DNA from: JACPLA01 sp964602055
Lineage (GTDB): Bacteria > Bacteroidota > Ignavibacteria > UBA10030
Direction: 5' to 3'
NCBI GenBank assembly: GCA_964602055.1
Contig: CAZRPU010000017.1
Coordinates: forward strand, 1 to 33,969
DNA length: 33,969 nucleotides
Every line of letters begins with the position of its first letter. Position 1 is the first letter of the stretch. Below, in pieces: positions 5,926 through 14,043 of the stretch. A program made the translations under genes and the position numbers. The notes beneath the pieces are model-generated. The model was given only the letters and a program-made list of their open reading frames with translations, was not told the DNA's origin and searched no databases.

Positions 5926-8802
5926 TTATCGACGAGCTGAGGTGGGCAGCGCTCCAAAGACTGCATCATGAACCTGCGGCCGAACCTGGAAAATCCTGCT
6001 GCTCGTCCTTGAAGGATACACGCGGTTGGTAAGAAGAAGAACGATGACATTGCTTTCGGGATCACAGACCACTGACGTGCCGGTAAAACCGGTATGAAGA
6101 AATGTCCGTTGCGAAGTAAACGAACCGGAGAATGACTTCCCCGACGACTTCATGTCCCAGCCGATTGCCCGGCTGCTTCCCCCGGGCCGGCGCGCGGTGA
6201 ACGTCCGAACGGTTTCTTCACTGATGTACCTTTTCCCGCCGTAGACACCGCCGTTGAGAAGCATTTGCATCATCACCGCGAGATCCGACGATGTCGAAAA
6301 CAATCCCGCATGCCCGGAGACGCCGCCGAGCGTCGCAGCGTTTTCGTCATGGACCCGCCCCCTGACCGGAAGATTTGTTTTCTGCCAGAAGGAATCGATC
6401 TCCGTCGGCGCAATACGCGCAACGAGGGATGACGGCGGATTGAACATCGTGTTCATCATTCCCAAAGGCTGAAAGAAGACTGAATCGACGTAACGATCGA
6501 GGCTGACCCCACTGACGCGTTCAATCACTTTCCCCATGGTGATCAGACCAAGGTCACTGTAGAGCGTCGAATCGCCGGTCGGATAAACGAGCCCGGTAGC
6601 GTACACGGAATCGAGGACGCATGAGGGAGTCGAACAGAACTCATAGAACCTGCGCCACGCGGGGAGGCCGCTGTTATGCACCATAAGGTTGAGAAGAGTG
6701 ATCTTCTCCTTCCCGTTTTTTCCAAACTCGGGAATGTATTTCACCACCACGTCGTCGAGAGAAATCCTCTTTTCATCCACCAGCTTCATCACCGCGCTCG
6801 TCGTTGCAACAACCTTTGTCAGGGAGGCCAAATCGTAGAGCGTACCGTTGTCCACAGGCTTTGCATACCTGTCATAATCGTAAAAGCCGTACGATTTGTT
6901 GTGAACGATGATGCCATTCCTTGCCACAAGCACCTGCGCACCGGGAAAAGCGGAATCCCTGATGGCGCGATTGATCACATCATCCACTTTCGCAAACTCC
7001 CGCGCATCGAACGATGCCTCCTGCGGTTCGCCCGTGGAAAGCGCCGATTTGGGATACTGAACGCCGTCACCGAACTGATAGATGCCGGGAATGGTCATGG
7101 GGAGCCGCCCTGATGCAGGCTGTTCGGCAAAGAGAACTTCCGCTGCGGCGTCGAGAACAACAGGCGAACCGCTATAGGCGCAAACATATGTGTCAATGGA
7201 AGGAAAATCCGCGACGATATAGGGATTGCCGAACGAGATACCGATGACCGGGATCCCCCGCGCAATGATCGTATTCAGCAGATCGCTCACCTGTTTTGGT
7301 ATGAACCCTGTCAACTGTCCCGACCTGGTGTAGAAATGCAGTTGCGCGATGACGAGGTCCGACTCCAGCGCCTGCCTGAGAGAAGCGGCATAGTCAAGCG
7401 AATCGCTGCGAGGATCGAGAAGAGCGAAACCGACCGGACCGGCCCTTCGCTGCAATTCTCCATGGAATTGCCGGCCGTTGAGAGGATCTTCTTCGTCGGC
7501 TGCAACGAGGTCGAGAATTTTCTTCCCGCGGACGGCCCCCAGGGGGAGCAGACCCTTCTTGTTCCCCAGCACGGTGATGGATTGCCGCGCTATGTCGCGC
7601 GCAAGCATTCGATGTTCGGGAGATCCTACAATTTCGAAAACTCTCTCAACGTCCACGATGCGCTGTTCATCCAGTCCCACCCATTGTTTTGCCTTAAGAA
7701 TCTTTCGCACCGATTCGTCAATGCGGCCTCCGGAGATCTCCCCCCGTTTCACGGCGGCAACGATCGCCTCGATGGCAATATCGACATCCGGGGGCATCAA
7801 CACGAGATCCGTCCCCGCCTTGACAGCCAGAACAGCCGCTTCACCGGTCTGATACTTGTTGGATACTCCCTTCATGACCATCGCATCCGTGACAATCAGA
7901 CCCTTGAAACCCATTTCATTTTTCAGAAGTTCGGAAGAGATTGCAGGAGAAACGGTTGCAGGAATTCCGGGGACGGAGTCGAATGCCGTGGCGGAAATGT
8001 GACCAACCATAACGGAGAGCACTCCCGCTTCGAAGGTTTCCTTGAACGGCGGCAGTTCCAGCTCGTCGAACCTCGCCCTCGGCAGCGAAAGGATGGGCAT
8101 ATCGAGGTGGGTATCGATATCCGTATCGCCGTGACCGGGAAAATGCTTGACCGTGGCTATCTCCCCCTCTTCCTGGCTGCCGCGAATGAAGGCAACGGCC
8201 ATGTCCGTCACGAGTTTACGATCGTCGCCGAAGGCACGCGTATTAATGACCGGATTCTTCGGATTGTTGTTGACATCCGCCACCGGCGCGTAGTTTTGAT
8301 GAACTCCCAAAGCACGGGCTTCGCGCGCAATCGCCTTCCCCATCCTGTACGCAAAATCCACATTCCGCGTGGCGCCAACAGCCATTGCCCGGGGAAAAAG
8401 CGTCGCCCGCCGGACTCTCATCGCAGCACCGAATTCAAAATCGGCCGCAATCAGGAGCGGAACGTCGGACATCGACTGCAATCTGTTGATCTGCACGGCA
8501 TATTCATAGACATCCCCGATGGAAAAAATGAATCCTCCGAGTTTTCGGTGCACGGTGAGGCGTTCAAGTTCCTTCCAGGCGGGGGACTCTTTCGGCATGT
8601 AGGATCCCTCGGTCCAGACAAAGACCATTTGGGCGACTTTTTCTTCGAGAGTCAGACGCTTGAGAGTTGCGTCCGCCCACGCGTTCGCCGATTCAAACGG
8701 CCGAACCGCAGATCGTCTCGAAGATTCTCTCCCCCCGGAACACCCCGAGATCAGTAATATTGCGAACAGCGCAAAGGCGAAGAATCGAAGTACGTACTTC
8801 AT
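5926..8802 (-). CDS. Lipoprotein fusion: NagZ-type GH3 beta-N-acetylglucosaminidase + serine beta-lactamase-family domain
   Basis: This 958-residue protein has a lipoprotein signal peptide (LLISGC, lipidated C21) and two enzyme modules. Residues about 45-575 are GH3: the NagZ loop KHFPGHGDTDIDTH (219-232) carries the Asp/His pair typical of NagZ (D230, H232), and VTDAMVM gives nucleophile D306. Residues about 600-958 are a serine beta-lactamase/esterase fold with SLTK (S660, K663), YSD (748-750) and HTG (903-905). In Bacillus subtilis the separate neighbours NagZ and AmiE (a beta-lactamase-family MurNAc-L-Ala amidase) act together on muropeptides, so this may be the fused equivalent. No acidic surface-export signal follows the cysteine, so a periplasm-facing location is likely. 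I prefer ATG at 8800-8802 because it starts the signal peptide; a GTG at 8854-8856 overlaps the permease stop (GTGA) and would add 18 residues. Confidence 0.88.
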   Translation of the reverse strand: MKYVLRFFAFALFAILLISGCSGGRESSRRSAVRPFESANAWADATLKRLTLEEKVAQMVFVWTEGSYMPKESPAWKELERLTVHRKLGGFIFSIGDVYEYAVQINRLQSMSDVPLLIAADFEFGAAMRVRRATLFPRAMAVGATRNVDFAYRMGKAIAREARALGVHQNYAPVADVNNNPKNPVINTRAFGDDRKLVTDMAVAFIRGSQEEGEIATVKHFPGHGDTDIDTHLDMPILSLPRARFDELELPPFKETFEAGVLSVMVGHISATAFDSVPGIPATVSPAISSELLKNEMGFKGLIVTDAMVMKGVSNKYQTGEAAVLAVKAGTDLVLMPPDVDIAIEAIVAAVKRGEISGGRIDESVRKILKAKQWVGLDEQRIVDVERVFEIVGSPEHRMLARDIARQSITVLGNKKGLLPLGAVRGKKILDLVAADEEDPLNGRQFHGELQRRAGPVGFALLDPRSDSLDYAASLRQALESDLVIAQLHFYTRSGQLTGFIPKQVSDLLNTIIARGIPVIGISFGNPYIVADFPSIDTYVCAYSGSPVVLDAAAEVLFAEQPASGRLPMTIPGIYQFGDGVQYPKSALSTGEPQEASFDAREFAKVDDVINRAIRDSAFPGAQVLVARNGIIVHNKSYGFYDYDRYAKPVDNGTLYDLASLTKVVATTSAVMKLVDEKRISLDDVVVKYIPEFGKNGKEKITLLNLMVHNSGLPAWRRFYEFCSTPSCVLDSVYATGLVYPTGDSTLYSDLGLITMGKVIERVSGVSLDRYVDSVFFQPLGMMNTMFNPPSSLVARIAPTEIDSFWQKTNLPVRGRVHDENAATLGGVSGHAGLFSTSSDLAVMMQMLLNGGVYGGKRYISEETVRTFTARRPGGSSRAIGWDMKSSGKSFSGSFTSQRTFLHTGFTGTSVVCDPESNVIVLLLTNRVYPSRTSSRIFQVRPQVHDAVFGALPTSARR

Positions 8803-8852
8803 GCAGGTCTTTCGGTTTTGGAGTGAATGAACTTCAGATTTCAAAAAATCGG

Positions 8853-10202
8853 TCACGCGGCCTTCGTTTCAGACTTCTTTCCGAATTCAGGGTCTATCGT
8901 GACAAACCTCGCGACGAAGAAACCCGGCAGCGTTGACACCATGACCCAAAGGAAGAACGAGAGGTAGCCGATCTGTTCCTGGAGCCAGCCGCTGAACATG
9001 CCGGGAAGCATCATTCCCAGGGCCATGAAGCCCGTGCAGAGAGCGTAGTGGGCCGTTTGATACTTTCCCTGAGAGATGTAGATCATGTAAAGCATGTATG
9101 CCGTGAATCCGAAGCCGTATCCGAGTTGTTCCGCGGCAACACAGATGTTCACGATGATGAAACTTTCCGGCTGAGCATAGGCAAGGTACACATAGACAAT
9201 ATCGGGGACGTTGATTGCGACGAGCATCCACAGGAGCCAGTATTTCAACCCTCCCCGGGAAGCGACCATTCCGCCAAGCACGCCGCCGATGGTCAGCGCC
9301 AGTATGCCGACGGTTCCGTAGACGAATCCCACTTCGGTTGTCGACAGCGCCAATCCTCCGACGGAACGGTCATCGAGCATGAAGGGCTGAGCAAGCTTCA
9401 CGAGTTGAGCTTCGGCAAATCGGTAGAGCAGAAGAAGCGCGAGCATGACTCCGATGCCCGGTCGCCGGAAAAACGAGGTAAACGTCGACGTAAACTCCCT
9501 GAGAATGTCCTTTGTTCCGGCTGCCGCGGGGCGATCGATAACGGGATACGGAAGAATAAATCGGTGGTAAAGAAAAAATGCCATGAAGAGTCCGGCGAGC
9601 ACAAAGAACGTGACTGACCACGCCGATGCTATCGCGTTGCTGGAGGAGAACGGCGGATGTCCCTCGAAATATCCCGCGAGCATCACAAGAAGTCCCTGGC
9701 CTGTGATCATCGCACCCCGATAGAACGTGCTCCGAATACCGACAAAGAAGGATTGGTTCTTCTCCGACAGCGCCAGCATGTAGAAGCCGTCTGCTGCGAT
9801 GTCATGGGTTGCCGAACTGAACGCCATGAGCCAAAAGAACGCGAGGGTGTACTGAAAGAAAGAATCGACGGGAATGGTGAAAGCAACGCCTGCCAGACCG
9901 GCTCCAATAACGAGCTGCATTGAAACGATCCAATAGCGCTTGGTCCGGAGAATGTCAACGATGGGACTCCAGACCGGCTTGATGACCCACGGAAGGTAGA
10001 GCCAACTGGTGTAGAGCGCGATATCGGTGTTGGAAATCCCGAGCCTCTTGTACATGATGACAGAGACGGTCATGACAACCACGTAGGGAATTCCCTCGGC
10101 AAAGTAGAGGGAGGGGATCCAGGACCACGGGTTACGCGTGACTGCATGCGCAGAAACAGGAGGGGAATTTGTAACGGGATTTTTTCCTGAATCAGGATTC
10201 AT
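8853..10202 (-). CDS. AmpG-like MFS permease (putative muropeptide/amino-sugar importer)
   Basis: This is a 449-residue polytopic inner-membrane protein with about twelve hydrophobic segments. Its AmpG-family signature lies near the N-terminus: FAEGIPY, then WLYLPWVIKPVWSPIVD, and later SSATHDIAADGFYMLAL. AmpG proteins import anhydro-muropeptides or GlcNAc-anhydroMurNAc sugars from the periplasm. The position between a SpoIID-family gene and the NagZ fusion supports a cell-wall substrate here. The stop overlaps a possible GTG start of the next gene (GTGA, 8853-8856), so translation may be coupled. The start is ATG at 10200-10202 with no strong Shine-Dalgarno. Which fragment is carried (disaccharide, MurNAc or muropeptide) cannot be read from the sequence. 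Confidence 0.85.
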   Translation of the reverse strand: MNPDSGKNPVTNSPPVSAHAVTRNPWSWIPSLYFAEGIPYVVVMTVSVIMYKRLGISNTDIALYTSWLYLPWVIKPVWSPIVDILRTKRYWIVSMQLVIGAGLAGVAFTIPVDSFFQYTLAFFWLMAFSSATHDIAADGFYMLALSEKNQSFFVGIRSTFYRGAMITGQGLLVMLAGYFEGHPPFSSSNAIASAWSVTFFVLAGLFMAFFLYHRFILPYPVIDRPAAAGTKDILREFTSTFTSFFRRPGIGVMLALLLLYRFAEAQLVKLAQPFMLDDRSVGGLALSTTEVGFVYGTVGILALTIGGVLGGMVASRGGLKYWLLWMLVAINVPDIVYVYLAYAQPESFIIVNICVAAEQLGYGFGFTAYMLYMIYISQGKYQTAHYALCTGFMALGMMLPGMFSGWLQEQIGYLSFFLWVMVSTLPGFFVARFVTIDPEFGKKSETKAA

Positions 10203-10238
10203 GAATCATGAAGGGAAATGTTGAGACCTCAAGGTTCG

Positions 10239-11555
10239 TCAATACATTTTTCGGAGTTCGGCGCCCCGGAAGTAATGAAGCAGAATTTCTTCCGCCCTCA
10301 TCCCCCTTGATGCCATGACGGCAGCTCCAATCTGGCACAGCCCCACTCCGTGGCCCCATCCTGCTCCATGAAGAGTGAAGGATTCCGGAAAGGTACTCTT
10401 ACCCCGGGTCTTCGAAACGACAAAGGCAGAACTGTAGAGGTGGCTCGGTGAAAGCCATTTGCGAATCTCCAGCTCCTTGCCAATCTCCATGACCCTCTTC
10501 GAACCGGCGATCCTGAGCCTGATGATTCTTCCGGAAGGCCCGCGCTCCAAGGGAATCAAGTCAAGAATCGGTCCAAAATCCACACCCGATTTCCGAAAAA
10601 TCAACGCCGCAAGTTCCTCCTGGGCGAACGTCACCTCCCACCGAAAGAAATCCACTGTTTCCCTGTCGAAGGAGGGGAGAATCGTTCTCAGAAGCTCTGC
10701 GCTCGTGGTATTGCAATACGCATCCGGCCTGCTCATGATCCAGGCAGAAGCCGATTCTTCCCCCTTCACGGGAGAAAAAGGCCGGCTGCCGTCGGAAATA
10801 CTTCTCAAATAGGGTACGCTCCGCTCCTCCCACACATTTTCAAAGTTTTCCGTCAACCCGCCGCACGCCTTCGAGAAACGCGCATCGCAGACCAGAGAGC
10901 CGTCGACCAGGCACATGCCCCGGGTTGCATTCACTGCCTCCTCGGCCAGAGGAGAGATGATCCGTGAGACTCCCTGGTAGCGCTGGCAGTGGTCGTCGGC
11001 ACAGACATTGAATCGTTCATGATCTTCGCGGTCATACCAGCGGATAAACTCGTGATCGGTTTCCGATGGCTTTCTTCTTTCCCGCACAACGTTCCTTCGT
11101 TGTTTCTGTTGCTCGAGCATTGCCATCAGCCAGCTTCGCGACGTGATGGCGTGCGCCTTGAGCAGCTCGATGGGGGACTCAGCGCTCATTTCGGATGAAA
11201 CAACGCTTTTGAGATACTCCTCAAGGCCGACCTCGTTGACTGCAGTGATTCCGGCATCATCTCGCAGCAACCTGAGGTTTCCCCGGAATGTCTGATCCTC
11301 GTTGCGCTCCCAATGGAACTGAACACCGATGGTCACATCGCGCAGCAGAAATCCTTTCTCATCCGCGGGACGGAAGAAAAACTCTCTTCCGGTGAGCTCT
11401 TTGCCCGGCTCCACAGAAACACGTATGCTCTCCCCTTCTGCAGAAGCAGAGAAAGATCCGTCGACGGTCATGCCGTTGATCGGCGACCGGCCCATCAGCC
11501 TGCCGCTGATTGTTTTCTTCTTTTCGAATATGCCGACACTGATGATTGGCTCCAT
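10239..11555 (-). CDS. SpoIID/LytB domain protein without signal peptide
   Basis: The 438-residue product carries the SpoIID/LytB domain. Residues about 110-145 contain EYLKSVVSSEMSAESP, with E122 at the position of the catalytic glutamate, and AHAITSRSWL. Near the C-terminus (395-417) is the signature HGAGWGHGVGLCQIGA. SpoIID is a lytic transglycosylase on peptide-free glycan strands; LytB-type relatives enhance amidases. Unusually, no signal peptide or membrane anchor is visible (it starts MEPIISVGIF), so the protein looks cytoplasmic or is exported in another way. It is cysteine-rich in the middle (for example CADDHC at 185-190 and CGG near 231). An 8-bp gap separates it from the DUF4922 gene and 36 bp from the permease gene. 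Confidence 0.85.
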   Translation of the reverse strand: MEPIISVGIFEKKKTISGRLMGRSPINGMTVDGSFSASAEGESIRVSVEPGKELTGREFFFRPADEKGFLLRDVTIGVQFHWERNEDQTFRGNLRLLRDDAGITAVNEVGLEEYLKSVVSSEMSAESPIELLKAHAITSRSWLMAMLEQQKQRRNVVRERRKPSETDHEFIRWYDREDHERFNVCADDHCQRYQGVSRIISPLAEEAVNATRGMCLVDGSLVCDARFSKACGGLTENFENVWEERSVPYLRSISDGSRPFSPVKGEESASAWIMSRPDAYCNTTSAELLRTILPSFDRETVDFFRWEVTFAQEELAALIFRKSGVDFGPILDLIPLERGPSGRIIRLRIAGSKRVMEIGKELEIRKWLSPSHLYSSAFVVSKTRGKSTFPESFTLHGAGWGHGVGLCQIGAAVMASRGMRAEEILLHYFRGAELRKMY

Positions 11556-11563
11556 CGCCGGAC

Positions 11564-12547
11564 TCAGAGTGATCCCATAACGGAGCGGACAAAGTCCGGA
11601 CCGGGAGAAACGTCGGTATAAATCGTTTCAATCATGTTCCTCTCAAGACGTGTAAAATCTTTCTCCAGCGGTGTAATGATCAGCCCCCCCATATCGACGG
11701 CAGCCGGGCTCACAACGATCCTCCCGTCGCCTTCCCGAAAAAAAGCCTCCGGCCGATGTCTGGTCCGGGGAAACACCAGTACGCCCCACCGATTATTCCT
11801 GTAGTACGACAGTACATTCACCATCGGCTCTTCTTCCTTATCGCCGGGTATACGAAGCACAGCGAGAAGTTTTCCAATGACAGCCTCAATGTTCGCTGGA
11901 TCGTCGCCCAGAAGCAGAAAGACCGCCCGACCAAGGTCTTTCAGAGCGATGATCTCTGTGTTTTTCATCCTGACTCTCTCGCCTTGGCGGCGGGGGCTTT
12001 CTCCTTCCAATTCAATGGGAATCGCTCCGGAAGGACTGGCCTGGAAGTGCATATGGTCCGGGGCAGACGCGCCGCAGCGAGGGCCGTTATAGAAGAGAGA
12101 GAATGCCGGACTCACCTCGCGTGTAAGATCAAGAAACGGACGAAAAAACGATAGAAGCTCCTGAGGTCTGTGATCAACATGCGTTATCGTGAAGTGCGCA
12201 TTGAAAATAGGGGCAGGATTGCAGAGAACGAGAAACTCATTATGATAGAGCAGACCCGATTGTTCGGGTGGCAGGTTTTCCCGGCAGAGGAAGCACGGGC
12301 GGCGCTTGACGGAATCCGCATCCACAGGAGCCGCTGTGCTCGTCAAACGGCCGGGGTTGAATTGGAGCGTTACATCGAATCCCGTGCACTTCACCGACCT
12401 CTGACGGATGGACGCCAGGGAGGCATACCCTTCGGCGAGGCGGTTCCATCCCTTCTTCTGCGCTTCAAGGAGGCTTTTCATCGCGTCGGAAAGCTGCCCG
12501 GCGGGAAGAACGAATCGTGCGCTGCTATGATCGGGGCTTTTCTGCAC
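11564..12547 (-). CDS. DUF4922-type protein, GalT/HIT-superfamily nucleotidyltransferase-like
   Basis: The 327-residue protein resembles the DUF4922 family that I recall beside SpoIID genes in Bacteroidota. Key features: a CxxC pair in RPCFLCRENLPPEQ (C85, C88), histidines in FNAHFTITHVDH (H118, H123, H126), and GASAPDHMHFQA, which gives the HxHxQ motif (H165, H167, Q169). That layout matches GalT and Ap4A phosphorylases, where the middle histidine takes the nucleotidyl group and the Cys/His set binds metal. A sugar-1-phosphate nucleotidyl transfer or phosphorylase role is therefore plausible but unproven. Start: GTG at 12545-12547 shares one base with the glycosyltransferase stop (TAGTG). 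A GTG at 12607 would overlap that gene by 61 bp, and ATG at 12481 is also possible. None has a strong Shine-Dalgarno. Confidence 0.75.
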   Translation of the reverse strand: MQKSPDHSSARFVLPAGQLSDAMKSLLEAQKKGWNRLAEGYASLASIRQRSVKCTGFDVTLQFNPGRLTSTAAPVDADSVKRRPCFLCRENLPPEQSGLLYHNEFLVLCNPAPIFNAHFTITHVDHRPQELLSFFRPFLDLTREVSPAFSLFYNGPRCGASAPDHMHFQASPSGAIPIELEGESPRRQGERVRMKNTEIIALKDLGRAVFLLLGDDPANIEAVIGKLLAVLRIPGDKEEEPMVNVLSYYRNNRWGVLVFPRTRHRPEAFFREGDGRIVVSPAAVDMGGLIITPLEKDFTRLERNMIETIYTDVSPGPDFVRSVMGSL

Positions 12548-14043
12548 TACGGCTGGAGGATGGTCGGCTCGAACCGGGAGCGGGCGTTCAAGGATTTGCG
12601 TGCCCACATTTCGATTGTCCGCAGCTTGTCTTTATACCAGTCATTCCTGTTGATGTGTTCGGGAGGCAAGGCAGCATCGGTGTTCCCTTCCCACCGGCGG
12701 CAGAGGTAGATCGGCTCAAAAATCCTCCCGATGTGATACTCACGCGACAGCCTCAAGCCGATGGCATAATCCTCGCCATAGCTTACATTCGGGATGGGAT
12801 GCTTTCTCACCAGTTCCGTTACAAACGCGCGCGGCGCGCCAAGTCCGTTGATGCGCAGAGCATTATTATGGCCGTTTTCCGGAGTCCATTCCCTGTGATC
12901 GATAATCCCCGGAGGTATTTCGTTCAATTCCATATTCACCAGTTTGTAGGACCCGATCACCATGGCGGCATTTGATTGTCGAAAAACATCGAGGATTGCC
13001 TGCAGAGTCTTCTCACCGCTGTACAGATCGTCGGAATCGAGTTGCACGGCATATCTTCCGCATTCAACTGAATGAACGGCGTGGTTCCAGCATCCACCGA
13101 TCCCGAGATCGCTTCGCTGCGGAACCAGATGGAGGACGCGTTTGTCGCCGCTTGCGAGGTCGGCAAGAACTTTTGAGGTCCCGTCGGTGGAGTGGTTGTC
13201 GACAATGATCACGTTGAAGTCTGCATCAACCTTCTGACGGAGAACACTTTGGACCGCATCGGCAACGGTCCGCACGCGATTCCGGACCGGAATCACGACG
13301 CTGGTTTCAACGGGAAACGATGCCGACGACCGCGGGACGGGTTTGAACTGCGGGGCGAGATAGACGCCGATGCGTTTCAGATGCTCCGTTGCAACGCGTT
13401 CCATTTCCTTCTGCACTTCCTGATTCCTGGGATCGACGTAGTCGAACTGCTTCTCGCCGCTTGCGCGAACGTCAGGATCAGCCGCGGAATACAGCGGCTC
13501 CTGCACATGAAAGAGCAGGTGATCAACGGAAACCTTGAGGCGCAAATCGTAGAGCCCCGCGTGACGTACGGACGCAAGCGCTCCGTGTTTTTTCAAGGAC
13601 GATCGAATCGCAGATGTCGAAAACATCTGAAGCGGCCCGAAATCGAAATTATCGCGAATGCTGCCGAACTGATAGTCATTCACTGGATGGAGGGAAAGCT
13701 TTCCATCCACTGAACGAAAGTAATCCGCATAGACCATCCCTGCGCCGGTGCTGGTGAGCACCTCCGTCAGCCGTTCGAGGGCAAAGGCGCCCAGCGAAAT
13801 ATTCTGAGCTCTCGAAAGTATGAGGAGCGACGCCGTCTTGACGCTTTCGAGAATCCCATTCAGCGTCTGACCGGAGGAAAACGAGTCACTGAGAACGCCC
13901 TGACAGCGCTCGTGCGTAGCGGTGAACCGGCCGTCATGTACGACGGTTGCACTCTCCACCATCTCAGAGGACAGGAACTGATCCAGCACTTCCCGGAACG
14001 AAGGATCGGGACTAAAAGGGATGATGATGTGAAGAGGGCGCAT
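12547..14043 (-). CDS. Family 2 glycosyltransferase with degenerate N-terminal GT-A-like half
   Basis: The 498-residue protein has a clear GT2 domain in its C-terminal half: SVVIPVRNRVRTVADAVQSV (248-267), IIVDNHSTDGTS (279-290), the metal/nucleotide DxD as QLDSDDLY (334-341) and GEDYAIGL (423-430). The N-terminal 240 residues also look like a GT-A fold (MRPLHIIIPFSPDP at the start, MVYADYF near 103), but without an obvious intact DxD, so this may be a decayed duplicate domain. No signal peptide or transmembrane helix is seen, so it is probably cytoplasmic. Its ATG directly follows the kinase stop (TAA-ATG), with GGAAGA at 14048-14053 as ribosome-binding site. Donor and acceptor are unknown. 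Confidence 0.82.
   Translation of the reverse strand: MRPLHIIIPFSPDPSFREVLDQFLSSEMVESATVVHDGRFTATHERCQGVLSDSFSSGQTLNGILESVKTASLLILSRAQNISLGAFALERLTEVLTSTGAGMVYADYFRSVDGKLSLHPVNDYQFGSIRDNFDFGPLQMFSTSAIRSSLKKHGALASVRHAGLYDLRLKVSVDHLLFHVQEPLYSAADPDVRASGEKQFDYVDPRNQEVQKEMERVATEHLKRIGVYLAPQFKPVPRSSASFPVETSVVIPVRNRVRTVADAVQSVLRQKVDADFNVIIVDNHSTDGTSKVLADLASGDKRVLHLVPQRSDLGIGGCWNHAVHSVECGRYAVQLDSDDLYSGEKTLQAILDVFRQSNAAMVIGSYKLVNMELNEIPPGIIDHREWTPENGHNNALRINGLGAPRAFVTELVRKHPIPNVSYGEDYAIGLRLSREYHIGRIFEPIYLCRRWEGNTDAALPPEHINRNDWYKDKLRTIEMWARKSLNARSRFEPTILQP

Noticed and set aside
7336..8757. 473-codon plus-strand open frame opposite the NagZ fusion
   Set aside because: The opposite strand encodes intact GH3 motifs and a signal peptide; the plus-strand translation is rich in His/Arg without domain features, typical of an antisense shadow.
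12548..12607. 20-codon N-terminal extension of the DUF4922 protein from GTG 12607
   Set aside because: It overlaps the conserved-looking end of the glycosyltransferase gene, has no ribosome-binding site and lacks family-like sequence.
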